Source of the DNA: Desulfobaccales bacterium
Lineage (GTDB): Bacteria > Desulfobacterota > Desulfobaccia > Desulfobaccales > 0-14-0-80-60-11
Reading direction: 5' to 3'
Length of the DNA: 64,000 nt
NCBI GenBank assembly: GCA_037481655.1
Contig: JBBFLF010000003.1
Span: 124,001-188,000 of the forward strand
Each line of letters begins with the position of its first letter. Positions within the stretch are counted from its first letter, which is position 1. This document shows positions 25,590 through 34,010 of this stretch, in pieces. A program made the position numbers and the translations under genes. The notes beneath the pieces were generated by a model. That model was not told where the DNA came from and searched no databases. It saw nothing but the letters and a program-made list of their open reading frames with translations.

Positions 25590-26459
25590 GATTCTCCCCA
25601 CCGGCGGGAGAGAGCGCTTCCCGCCATGCTTTTGGGTGCGAAAGGCAGCGACAGCAGCCGAGGCCGGGAAAGAGGTCCCTGAAAGTCCCAGGCGACATCT
25701 CCCAGCGGTCCTCATCACGTGGTCTTGGGGGCGGGTGGTTCCGGAAGACGTTTCTCCTTGCCGAGAAAGGCATCGCTCTGCCGCACTGGGCATAACGTCC
25801 ACGCGAATGGCATAAATTATTAAAGAAATTAATTAGTTATGAAATATTTTTGAGAAAAGTTATTAAATTACAAACCGGTGGCCCCCTCGGCTAATCCTTT
25901 CGTGGCAGGGGTAAGCATCGGTCTGAGGGAAAGAGGGCGTCATTCGGGAGCTGAATCTCAGGGCGGGGGCGCGGGAGGGCAATATTTCCCTTTCTTGAAG
26001 AGGGCAGACTGGCACCTCTCCCGTGAGTTTTGGGACCCTTGGCAGGAATCTTGGTCCGGAAAGCACCATCAGCTTTTCCGGAAAGGCAGAAGGAAAAATT
26101 CCGCGGCGCCACGGCTGGTCCCCGCTCACGGAGGGTGAACAGGGGGCCGAAAACGGTTGCCCAACCAGCCCTGTGCCCGAAGCTCTGTCTTTCCCCCTAG
26201 GTCCATCGCTTGCGGGGCTTTGAAGAATTTCCTTGCCCAGCCGTGAAGACACTTTTCAAGCCGACTTCCCTCGCCTTTGAGGGGGCGGCTATTTTCTGAC
26301 GAACTCTTTACTCCCTGAGCCTGGGCACACTCCGGGACAAAAGGGAGGAGGGCGTAGACCTCCTTTGCTTTGCAAGTTATGCCAAAGGGGAGGATGGTTT
26401 AAAAAATAGTATAAACGGCATGTTATCGACAATAATTAAACAGTTTTATTAATTTTGCC
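25590..26459. other. Gene-free gap splitting the cobalamin cluster
   Basis: No frame with coding character on either strand. Two AT-rich islands (about 25798-25872 and 26390-26459) border a GC-rich middle. The left island carries GAAATATTTTTGAGAAAAGTT (25841-25861), an inverted relative of the motif at 8051. No B12 box, tRNA or insertion element was found. The size would fit the cbiJ-type reductase gene that is missing from the cluster, but no remnant of it is recognisable. Confidence 0.55.
26426..26452 (+). promoter_or_regulatory. Possible cbiG promoter (leaderless type)
   Basis: TCGACA (26426-26431) and TATTAA (26447-26452) with a short 15-nt spacer in a strongly AT-rich stretch. The -10 ends 7 nt before the cbiG ATG, and no Shine-Dalgarno sequence is present. 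The upstream TTTAAAAAATAGTATAAA may act as an alternative or UP-type element. Confidence 0.35.
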
Positions 26460-27530
26460 ATGCCCCAAAGAGCCCTTCACCCCCGGCAAAACCGTCGTCC
26501 CGTGCGGGTGGTGGCCCTGACGCCTGGGGGCGCGGCTGTGGCCCGGCGCCTGGCCGCCGACCTGCCGGAGGCGGTTGTGTGGCTGCCGGAACATCTGGCG
26601 GTGGGGGAGGCGGGCTGCCGGAGCTTTGGGCGCTTTGCCGAGGTGGCCCAGGAGGCCTTCGCCCGCCGGGAGGACCTGGTCTGTATCATGGCGGCGGGCA
26701 TCGTGGTGCGCGCCATCGCGCCCTGCCTCTCCCACAAGGCCGATGATCCGGCGGTGGTGGTGGTGGACGAAGCGGGCCGCTTTGCCATCAGCCTGCTCTC
26801 CGGGCATCTCGGCGGGGCCAATGATCTGGCCCGGCAGGTGGCCGCCATTTTGGGGGGCACCCCGGTCATCACCACCGCCACGGATGTGGCGGGCCTGCCG
26901 GCCCTGGACGTTCTGGCCCCCCGCCTGGGCCTGGAGCTGGAAAACCTGGCGGCGGTGCGGGCTGTGTCCATGGCGCTTCTTAACGGCACCCCTGTCACCC
27001 TGGTGGATCCCGAGGGGCGCTTGGCGGAAGTGACGGCGGCCCACCCGGAGTGCTTTGTGCCGGAAACCGACCTGGAACAGGCCCTCACCCGTCCCGGCCC
27101 CGGGGTTTATGTGGGCTGCAGGGAATATGAGTGGCCGCCGGACTGGCTGCGCCTGCGCCCCCGGGTCCTGGCGGTGGGCGTGGGATGCCACCAGGGCGTC
27201 AAGGCGGAGGCGGTCCTGGCGCTCATGAACGAGGTTTTTGCCCGGGAGCGCCTGTCTCTCCGGTGTCTTAAGGCCCTGGCCACGGTGGCGGCCCGCAAGG
27301 ATGAACCCGGGCTCAAAGAAGCCGCCCGGCGCCTGGGAGTGGAGTTTTTATGGTTCACAGCGACGGAACTGGCGGCAGTGAGCGCCCCCAACCCCTCGGT
27401 GGTGGCGGCCCGGCACCTAGGGACCCCCAGCGTGGCCGAGGCCGCGGCCCTCAAGGCGGCGGGGGGGAGCCTCCTCGTCCCCAAGGTGAAGACCCCGCAC
27501 CTCACCCTGGCGGTGGCCCGGGAACCTTGA
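26460..27530 (+). CDS. cbiG: Cobalt-precorrin-5A hydrolase
   Basis: 356 residues. It opens the delta-lactone ring and releases acetaldehyde in the anaerobic pathway. It has an N-terminal domain with VCIMAAGIVVRAIAP and a central block with SGHLGGANDLARQVA. The C-terminal CbiG_C domain has VGVGCHQGVKAE and ATVAARKDEPGL. ATG 26460 lacks a ribosome site; GTG 26502 is an alternative start, also without one. First gene of the second cobalamin unit. Confidence 0.93.
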   Translation: MPQRALHPRQNRRPVRVVALTPGGAAVARRLAADLPEAVVWLPEHLAVGEAGCRSFGRFAEVAQEAFARREDLVCIMAAGIVVRAIAPCLSHKADDPAVVVVDEAGRFAISLLSGHLGGANDLARQVAAILGGTPVITTATDVAGLPALDVLAPRLGLELENLAAVRAVSMALLNGTPVTLVDPEGRLAEVTAAHPECFVPETDLEQALTRPGPGVYVGCREYEWPPDWLRLRPRVLAVGVGCHQGVKAEAVLALMNEVFARERLSLRCLKALATVAARKDEPGLKEAARRLGVEFLWFTATELAAVSAPNPSVVAARHLGTPSVAEAAALKAAGGSLLVPKVKTPHLTLAVAREP

Positions 27531-28315
27531 GCGTCGTCAGCCTGGGGCCCGGCAGCCTGGCACACCTGACCCCCCGGGCCCGGGAAGCCCTGGAGGCGGC
27601 CCAGGTGGTGGTGGGCTATCAGACTTACCTGGAGCTCATCGCCCCCCTCCTGGCCGGCCGGGAAGTGGTGGCCGGGGCCATGAAGCAGGAGCTGGCCCGG
27701 GGCCGCCTGGCGCTGGCGCGGGCCGTGGCCGGGGCCCGGGTGGCCCTGGTCTCCGGCGGGGATGCGGGTGTCTATGGCATGGCGGGGGTGATCCTGGAGC
27801 TGGCCGCCGCACAGCAGCTCCAGGTGGCGCCCCCCGGGGACCCAGGCCCCGTGGACCTGTATCTGGAGCTCATCCCCGGTGTGCCGGCGGTGACTGCCGC
27901 CGCCGCACTTTTGGGTGCGCCCCTGATGCACGATTTCTGCGCCATTTCTCTAAGCGACCTTCTGACCCCCTGGGAGGTCATTGAAAAACGGGTCCGGGCT
28001 GCGGCGGCCGCCGATTTTGTCATCGCCCTGTATAACCCATTAAGCAAAAAGCGGCATTGGCAACTGGAAGCGGTTCAGGAGCTCCTGCTGGCGGAAAAAT
28101 CCCCTGAGACCCCGGTGGGCATTGTCCGCCGGGCCATGCGGGCGGGCGAGGAAGTCATCCTCACCACCTTAGGGGAGATGCTCAGCCATGCGGTGGACAT
28201 GCAGACCATCCTCATCGTCGGGAATTCCCGCAGTTTTATCTATGGCCGTTACCTGATCACGCCCCGGGGGTACCTGGACAAGTATGCTTTGGCCGAGGGG
28301 GAGGAGGCGCCGTGA
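27527..28315 (+). CDS. cbiH: Precorrin-3B / cobalt-factor III C17-methyltransferase
   Basis: 262 residues, SAM-dependent ring-contracting methyltransferase. VVSLGPGSLAHLTPRA, VGYQTYLEL, LVSGGDAGVYGMAGV and ALYNPLSKKRHWQL are typical of CobJ/CbiH. The only start compatible with the N-terminus is TTG 27527, which overlaps the cbiG stop as TTGA; no ATG or GTG is available nearby. The upstream open frame lies inside cbiG. Confidence 0.93.
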   Translation: MSVVSLGPGSLAHLTPRAREALEAAQVVVGYQTYLELIAPLLAGREVVAGAMKQELARGRLALARAVAGARVALVSGGDAGVYGMAGVILELAAAQQLQVAPPGDPGPVDLYLELIPGVPAVTAAAALLGAPLMHDFCAISLSDLLTPWEVIEKRVRAAAAADFVIALYNPLSKKRHWQLEAVQELLLAEKSPETPVGIVRRAMRAGEEVILTTLGEMLSHAVDMQTILIVGNSRSFIYGRYLITPRGYLDKYALAEGEEAP

Positions 28316-29829
28316 AGTTCCGCCCCCTGATGATCTTGGGGTCCGGCTCGGATGTGGGCAAAAGCGTGCTGGTGGCGGGCCTGTGCCGGGTCTTTGCCCA
28401 GGAGGGGGTGAAAGTCGCCCCCTTCAAGGCCCAGAACATGGCCTTGAACAGCTTCATCACCCCGGAAGGCGGGGAGATGGGCCGGGCCCAGGTGGTGCAG
28501 GCCCGGGCGGCGGGTCTGGAACCCCACGTGGACATGAACCCCATTCTCCTCAAGCCCAGCTCGGAGGTGGGCTCCCAGGTCATCGTGCAGGGGCGGGTAA
28601 TAGGGAACTTCAGCGCCCGGGACTACTATCGGCTCAAACCCCGGCTGGTGAGGCGGGTGATGGAGAGCTTCCGCCGCCTGGCCCGGGAATACGACCTCAT
28701 CATCCTGGAGGGGGCTGGCAGCGCCGTGGAGCTCAACCTCAAGGCCCATGACCTGGTGAACTTCGCCATGGCCAGGCGGGCCGATGCCCAGGTCCTCCTG
28801 GTGGCGGACATCGAACGGGGCGGGGTCTTTGCCGCCACCATCGGGGCCTTTCAGCTCCTCACCCCGGCGGAGCGGCGGCGGCTCAAGGGCTTCATCATCA
28901 ACAAATTCCGGGGCGATCCGGCCCTGTTTGCCGAGGGGGTGGAGATCATCGCCCGGCGCACCGGTCGGCCGGTCCTGGGAGTGCTCCCTTATCTCCCGGA
29001 CCTGGCCCTGCCGGAGGAGGACAGCGTCGCCCTGGCCCGCAAAGCCGCAGGGGGCGGCTGGCAGGGGGACGGCCGCCTGCGTATTGGGGTGGTGCGCCTG
29101 CCCCATATCTCCAATTACACCGATTTTGACCCCCTGGAGCGGGAGCCGGGGGTGGAACTGCGCTATCTCACTCAACCGGAGGAGCTTTCCGGAGCCGATC
29201 TGGTCATTTTGCCGGGGAGCAAAAATACCATTGCCGACCTCACCTACTTGAAAGAGAGGGGGTTTGCTGCTCGGCTGGCGGAATTTGCCCGCTCCGGCGG
29301 TCATGTCCTGGGGGTGTGCGGCGGCTACCAGATGCTGGGGCTGGAGGTCCGGGACCCTCTGGGGGTGGAAGGCCCGGCGGGCCAGAGCGCCCGGGGGTTA
29401 GGGCTTTTGCCGGTCATCACCACCATGGCCGGGGAGAAAACCATGACCCAGGTGGAGGCCCGGGCCCTTACCGGGGAGGCCCGGGGGGAGACTCTGACGG
29501 CTTATGAGATTCACATGGGGGTGACGGAGCCGGTGGGGGAGGGGAGGCCCCTTTTCGCCCTGGTGGCGGTGAACGGCCGGGCCGCCGCGGGGCTGGAGGG
29601 CTGGCAGAGCCCCGATGGCCGCATTGCCGGCACCTATCTCCACGGCCTGTTTGATGCCGACGGCTTCCGGCGGGCCTATCTTGCCGGCCTGGCCCGGGAG
29701 CGCGGGCGCCGGTTGACCCTCGGTCCCGACTCCTTTGCGGCCTTCCAGGAAGAGCAGTTCAACCGCCTGGCTGACGTGCTGCGGCAGCACCTGGATCTGA
29801 ACGCCATCCGGGAGATGATCAGGAAATGA
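28312..29829 (+). CDS. cbiP: Cobyric acid synthase
   Basis: 505 residues. It amidates side chains b, d, e and g of adenosylcobyrinate diamide. The N-terminal ATPase has GSGSDVGKSVLVAGL, FKAQNMALNS and ILEGAGSAVELNL. The C-terminal glutamine amidotransferase has the nucleophile Cys in GVCGGYQML and His in YLHGLF. The GTG start overlaps the cbiH stop (GTGA). Confidence 0.96.
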   Translation: MKFRPLMILGSGSDVGKSVLVAGLCRVFAQEGVKVAPFKAQNMALNSFITPEGGEMGRAQVVQARAAGLEPHVDMNPILLKPSSEVGSQVIVQGRVIGNFSARDYYRLKPRLVRRVMESFRRLAREYDLIILEGAGSAVELNLKAHDLVNFAMARRADAQVLLVADIERGGVFAATIGAFQLLTPAERRRLKGFIINKFRGDPALFAEGVEIIARRTGRPVLGVLPYLPDLALPEEDSVALARKAAGGGWQGDGRLRIGVVRLPHISNYTDFDPLEREPGVELRYLTQPEELSGADLVILPGSKNTIADLTYLKERGFAARLAEFARSGGHVLGVCGGYQMLGLEVRDPLGVEGPAGQSARGLGLLPVITTMAGEKTMTQVEARALTGEARGETLTAYEIHMGVTEPVGEGRPLFALVAVNGRAAAGLEGWQSPDGRIAGTYLHGLFDADGFRRAYLAGLARERGRRLTLGPDSFAAFQEEQFNRLADVLRQHLDLNAIREMIRK

Positions 29830-30923
29830 GGACCAGGGGAGATGCCGGCGCCGTGCCGGAGCACGGCGGGGATATCTATGGGATTGCCCGGGAGCTGGGC
29901 AAGACCCCGGAGGAGCTCCTGGATTTTTCCGCCAACATCAATCCCTTGGGCTTTCCGCCGGGGTTACCGGCGGCCCTGACGGCGGCCCTGGCCGAGGTGG
30001 TGCACTATCCGGACCGGCGCTGCACCGCTTTGCGGGAGGAGCTGGCCGCGTCTCACGGTCTCAGCCCTGAACAGATCCTGGTGGGGAACGGCTCCACCGA
30101 GCTCATCTATCTCCTTCCCCGGGCGCTGCGGCCCCGGCGGGGGCTGGTGGTGGCGCCGGCTTTCGGTGAATATGAGAAAGCCCTCCGGGCCGCCGGCGCC
30201 GAGGTCCGGTGGCATCATACCGCCGAGGCCGATGGTTTCACCTTAAGTGAGCCCCTGGACCCCGGGGAGGCGGAGCTGGTGTTTCTGGCCAACCCTGCCA
30301 GCCCCAGTGGCGCCCTGGTGCCTTCGGAGCGGCTGGCGGAGGTGGTGCAATCCCTGGGTTCCCGGGGGGCGATGGTGGTGCTGGACGAGGCCTTCATCGA
30401 TTTTGTGGAGGAGGCCTCCCTGAAAAGCAAGCTGGCCCGGGTGCCGCATCTCCTGATTTTACGCTCTTTCACCAAGTTTTTCGGCATCCCCGGCATCCGT
30501 CTGGGTTATCTCCTGGGGGCGCCAGATCTCATTGCCCAGGTGGGCGCGGTCCAGGAGCCCTGGTCGGTGAGCACCCTGGCCCAGGCGGCAGGACGGGCCT
30601 GCCTGGCGGATCGCGACTTCATGGCCCGCAGCCGTAAGCTGGTGCAGGCGGCCCGGGAGCGCCTTTTTCAGCAACTGGCCGACCTGCCGGGGCTCACGGT
30701 ATTCCCCTCCGCGGCCAACTACCTGTTGCTCAAGCTCAATGCGCCGGCTCTCACTGCCGCCAACCTGCGCCGGAAGCTGCTGGCCCGGGGGCTGATCATC
30801 CGGGATGCCAGCAATTTTCCGGGGCTGGACGCACGCTTCGTTCGGGTGGCGGTGCGGCGGCCGGAGGAGAATGACCGGCTGGTGGCGGCGCTGGCGGAGA
30901 TCCTTGAGGAGGCGGGGCAGTGA
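29826..30923 (+). CDS. cobD: Threonine-phosphate decarboxylase
   Basis: 365 residues, PLP enzyme of the histidinol-phosphate aminotransferase-like fold. It makes (R)-1-aminopropan-2-ol phosphate, the linker of B12. HGGDIYGIARELG and DFSANINPLGFPPG at the N-terminus are diagnostic, and the PLP-binding Lys is in RSFTKFFGIPGIRLGY. The ATG start overlaps the cbiP stop (ATGA). A HisC paralogue is the alternative, but position and N-terminus favour CobD. Confidence 0.93.
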   Translation: MRTRGDAGAVPEHGGDIYGIARELGKTPEELLDFSANINPLGFPPGLPAALTAALAEVVHYPDRRCTALREELAASHGLSPEQILVGNGSTELIYLLPRALRPRRGLVVAPAFGEYEKALRAAGAEVRWHHTAEADGFTLSEPLDPGEAELVFLANPASPSGALVPSERLAEVVQSLGSRGAMVVLDEAFIDFVEEASLKSKLARVPHLLILRSFTKFFGIPGIRLGYLLGAPDLIAQVGAVQEPWSVSTLAQAAGRACLADRDFMARSRKLVQAARERLFQQLADLPGLTVFPSAANYLLLKLNAPALTAANLRRKLLARGLIIRDASNFPGLDARFVRVAVRRPEENDRLVAALAEILEEAGQ

Positions 30924-31894
30924 ACCTGGCCTGGCCTTTTCTGGCGGGCTACGCCCTGGATCTGCTTCTGGGCGATCCCCCCTCCTGGCCGCACCCGGTG
31001 CGCCTCATCGGCCGGGTGATTGAAGCTGCCGAGGGCCGTTTTTATGAGCCCACGGTGGCCGCCGGCCTGCGCTTCTGGCTCATCGTGCAGGCCGGGGTGC
31101 TGGGGCCGGTGGTGCTGCTCTGCCTGCTCCTCCCCCACCTGCCCGGTGTAATTCAGTTTCTGGTGCCGGCCTATCTGTGCTATGCGGGTTTGGCCACCCG
31201 CAGCCTGCATCAGGAGAGCCGCCGGGTGGAAGCGGCCCTGGCCGCCGGGGATCTCGAGTCTGCCCGCTTCTGGCTCAGCCGCATCGTGGGCCGGGAGACG
31301 GCGGCGCTCTCGCCGGCGGAGATCCGCCGGGCGGTATTGGAGACGGTGGCGGAGAATCTCTCCGACGGCATCGTGGCGCCCATGTTTTATCTGCTGCTTT
31401 TGGGCCTACCGGGCCTGGCCCTTTACAAGACGGCCAACACCCTGGACAGCATGGTGGGCTACAAAAACGCGCGGTACTTGCACTTCGGCCGGGTGGCGGC
31501 CCGGGTGGATGATGGGCTGAATTTTCTGCCGGCCCGGCTGACGGCGTGGCTTCTGGCGCTTTCGGCCAAAGTCCTGGGTCTGGATAGTGCCGGCGCCCGC
31601 CGCATCCTGATGCGGGACGGCCACAAGGCCAGCAGCCCCAACGCCGGGCGGCCGGAATCGGCCCTGGCCGGGGCGCTGGGGGTGCAGTTGGGGGGGCCGG
31701 CGGTCTACTTCGGCCAGCGGGTGGACAAGCCCACCATCGGCGATCCGGGCCCCCGCCCGCTGGACAGGGAGCACTACCGCCAGGCGGTGCGCCTGCTGTA
31801 TGCCGTGTCTCTCATTATGGCGGGGCTCACGGCGTTGGGGCTGGGGTTGGCCGGGGCCGGCGTCTTCGGGCTGCTGGGGCGCTGGTGGGGCTGA
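30920..31894 (+). CDS. cbiB: Adenosylcobinamide-phosphate synthase
   Basis: 324 residues, polytopic inner-membrane protein that attaches the aminopropanol linker to adenosylcobyric acid. The N-terminal GYALDLLLGDPPSWPHPVR is the family mark, followed by ETVAENLSDGIVAPMFY, ANTLDSMVGYKN and HKASSPNAGRPESALAG. The GTG start overlaps cobD. It is the last gene of the unit, 8 bp from the convergent cobO stop. Confidence 0.96.
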   Translation: MNLAWPFLAGYALDLLLGDPPSWPHPVRLIGRVIEAAEGRFYEPTVAAGLRFWLIVQAGVLGPVVLLCLLLPHLPGVIQFLVPAYLCYAGLATRSLHQESRRVEAALAAGDLESARFWLSRIVGRETAALSPAEIRRAVLETVAENLSDGIVAPMFYLLLLGLPGLALYKTANTLDSMVGYKNARYLHFGRVAARVDDGLNFLPARLTAWLLALSAKVLGLDSAGARRILMRDGHKASSPNAGRPESALAGALGVQLGGPAVYFGQRVDKPTIGDPGPRPLDREHYRQAVRLLYAVSLIMAGLTALGLGLAGAGVFGLLGRWWG

Positions 31895-31902
31895 GAGGGC
31901 GG

Positions 31903-32460
31903 CTACCACTCAATCCCGCGGCGGGCCCGCAGACCGCTTTTGAAGTAGTGCTTCACGGGGTGCATCTCAGTGACCACCTGGGCCACGGCGGTCAGATCAG
32001 CCGGGGCCCGGCGGCCGGTGAGGATGAGGGTCACCCCAGGCGGGCGGGCCTGGAAAACCTCCAGGGCTTCCGCCAGAGGGATGAGGCCGGCGCCCAGCAC
32101 CGGGTTGATCTCATCCAGCACCACCAGGTCATAGTCGCCGGAGGCGATGGCGCGGCGGGCAAGCTCCCAGCCCCGCTGGACCCGGGCCAGATCCGCCGGG
32201 GCCGGGGCCTTGAGGTCCATGCGGCCGGGGCGGCCCAGGTTGACCAGTGTCAGCTCCGGGGCCAGCCGGGGCGCGGCCAGGACCTCGCCGGTCTCCCGGC
32301 CTTTGAGGAATTGCAGCACGCAGACCCTGAAGCCCTGGCCCACGGCCCGCAGGGCCTCCCCCAGGGCGGCGGTGGTCTTCCCCTTGCCGTCGCCGGTGTA
32401 AATGAGCAGGGCGCCGCGGCCTGGCCCGGGGGCTAAAAGCTTGTCATGCTCCTCTTTCAC
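31903..32460 (-). CDS. cobO: Cob(I)yrinic acid a,c-diamide adenosyltransferase
   Basis: 185 residues. It transfers the adenosyl group of ATP to Co(I) corrinoids. P-loop IYTGDGKGKTTAALGEALRA near the N-terminus, LQFLKG, and VVLDEINPVLGAGL (Walker B) are the CobO/BtuR pattern. The start is GTG 32460, 38 bp from the divergent rlmD start. The lack of an own riboswitch means that regulation with the btu-cbi unit is not evident. Confidence 0.94.
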   Translation of the reverse strand: MKEEHDKLLAPGPGRGALLIYTGDGKGKTTAALGEALRAVGQGFRVCVLQFLKGRETGEVLAAPRLAPELTLVNLGRPGRMDLKAPAPADLARVQRGWELARRAIASGDYDLVVLDEINPVLGAGLIPLAEALEVFQARPPGVTLILTGRRAPADLTAVAQVVTEMHPVKHYFKSGLRARRGIEW

Positions 32461-32498
32461 GTCCGTTTCCCCGGCCTCCTGGCAAGGGAGGCCTTGCC

Positions 32499-33932
32499 GT
32501 GGGCTTCCTGCGGATGCCCGACCTGAACCTGCCCATGACCTCCCAGCTTGATGCCCCGCCTCTGGCCCCAGGAAGCGAACTGGAGCTCACCCCGGAGCGG
32601 CTGGCCTATGGCGGCCCGGCCCTGGCCCGGGTGGGCGGCCTGGTCGTCTTCGTGGACCGGGCCCTTCCCGGCCAGCGCCTGAGAGTGGTGATCACCCGGC
32701 GGCACCGGCGTTACCTGGAGGCCCGGATCCTTCAGGTGCTGGAGCAATCGCCCCACTTTACGCCTCCCTTTTGCCGCCACTTCGGGGTCTGCGGCGGCTG
32801 CCACTGGCAGCACCTGGCCTATGCGGAGCAGGTGCGCTGGAAGGGCCGCCATCTGGAGGAATGCTTCACGCATCTGGGCCAGGTGGCCCCTCGGGAATTT
32901 CTGCCGCCGGTGCCCTCCCCCCGGGAGCGCCACTACCGCAACAAGATGACCTTTGCCTTCGGCCCCGGCGGGCCGGCGGAGAAAGGTTTCATTCTGGGCC
33001 TGCACCGCTGGGACCACCCCGGCGAGATCTTCCCCTTAGAGGAGTGTCACCTGCTCTCGCCTGCGGCCCTGGAGCTGGTGCTTCAGCTGCGGGAGGTCTG
33101 TCGCCGCCTGGGTTTTGGGGCCTATGAGCCCCGCACCGGCCAGGGGCTGCTGCACTCCCTGGTGGTGCGGGAGGGCCGGCGCACCGGGCAGAGGCTTCTC
33201 CATCTCGTCACCGCCGGCAAGGCCCAGGATAAGGGCATGGCTCGCCTGGCAGAGGAATTGCGCCGCCTGGCTCCCGGCCTCACCACCCTGGCCCATTCGC
33301 ATCACCCCGGCCGGCCCCGGGGACCGCAGCCGCCTCCGGCCCGCATCCTCTTGGGCCCGGGGTATCTGGAGGAGGAGCTGGCGGGCCTGCGCCTCCGGGT
33401 TTCCCCCGAATCTTTCCTGCAACCCAACACCGAGGCGGCGGAACGGTTGTATGAAGCCATCCGGGAGCGAGGCGAGTTTACCGGCCAGGACACGGTCTGG
33501 GACCTGTATTGCGGCGCCGGCGGCATCGCCCTGGCCCTGGCCCCCCACGTACGCCAGGTGGTGGGCTTTGAACTCTCTTCCCGGGCGGTGGCGGATGCCC
33601 GCGTCAATGCCAGGCTGAATCATCAGGACAAGTGCCGCTTTGTGGCCGGGGACCTGGCCAGGACCCTGGGCGCCGCCCTGAAAGACCCCACCTTACTGCG
33701 GCCGGAGGTCGTGGTAGCCGATCCGCCCCGGGCCGGCCTGCACCCGGCGGTGGCGGCTCTTCTCCAGGAGCTGGCCCCGCGGCGCCTGATCCTGGTCTCC
33801 TGCCATCCCGCCACCCTGGCCCGGGACCTGTCCCGGCTCAGCGATGCTTATGAGGTGGAGACGGCCCAGGCCTTTGACTTCTTTCCCCATACCCCTCATC
33901 TGGAAGCCCTGGTGACGCTCAGGCGGCTTTAA
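32499..33932 (+). CDS. rlmD: 23S rRNA (uracil-5-)-methyltransferase RumA/RlmD family
   Basis: 477 residues. An N-terminal TRAM domain (about 28-85) is followed by a [4Fe-4S] site made by Cys in CRHFGVCGGC plus a later Cys (EECHLL). The C-terminal SAM methyltransferase has LQPNTEAAE, WDLYCGAGGIALALA, VVADPPRAGLHP and the catalytic Cys in VSCHPATLARD. GTG 32499 follows GGGAGG, which lies inside the small palindrome GGCAAGG-gagg-CCTTGCC (32481-32498), so the ribosome site could be masked. ATG 32514 is an alternative start. The exact target uridine cannot be read from sequence. Confidence 0.88.
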   Translation: MGFLRMPDLNLPMTSQLDAPPLAPGSELELTPERLAYGGPALARVGGLVVFVDRALPGQRLRVVITRRHRRYLEARILQVLEQSPHFTPPFCRHFGVCGGCHWQHLAYAEQVRWKGRHLEECFTHLGQVAPREFLPPVPSPRERHYRNKMTFAFGPGGPAEKGFILGLHRWDHPGEIFPLEECHLLSPAALELVLQLREVCRRLGFGAYEPRTGQGLLHSLVVREGRRTGQRLLHLVTAGKAQDKGMARLAEELRRLAPGLTTLAHSHHPGRPRGPQPPPARILLGPGYLEEELAGLRLRVSPESFLQPNTEAAERLYEAIRERGEFTGQDTVWDLYCGAGGIALALAPHVRQVVGFELSSRAVADARVNARLNHQDKCRFVAGDLARTLGAALKDPTLLRPEVVVADPPRAGLHPAVAALLQELAPRRLILVSCHPATLARDLSRLSDAYEVETAQAFDFFPHTPHLEALVTLRRL

Positions 33933-34010
33933 CCGACGGCTGGCTGAAGGGAGAGTAAACTTTGCCGGCCGTATGGGATCAGGGCAGGGGCGCTGATGAG
34001 CGTCAATGCC

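Noticed and set aside
25590-25800. Riboswitch in the first part of the cobalamin gap
   Set aside because: Some stems can be drawn, but no B12 box or other known aptamer blocks on either strand.
25863-26252. 129-codon minus frame in the cobalamin gap, possible cbiJ remnant
   Set aside because: No Rossmann or precorrin reductase motif, no ribosome site; composition looks non-coding.
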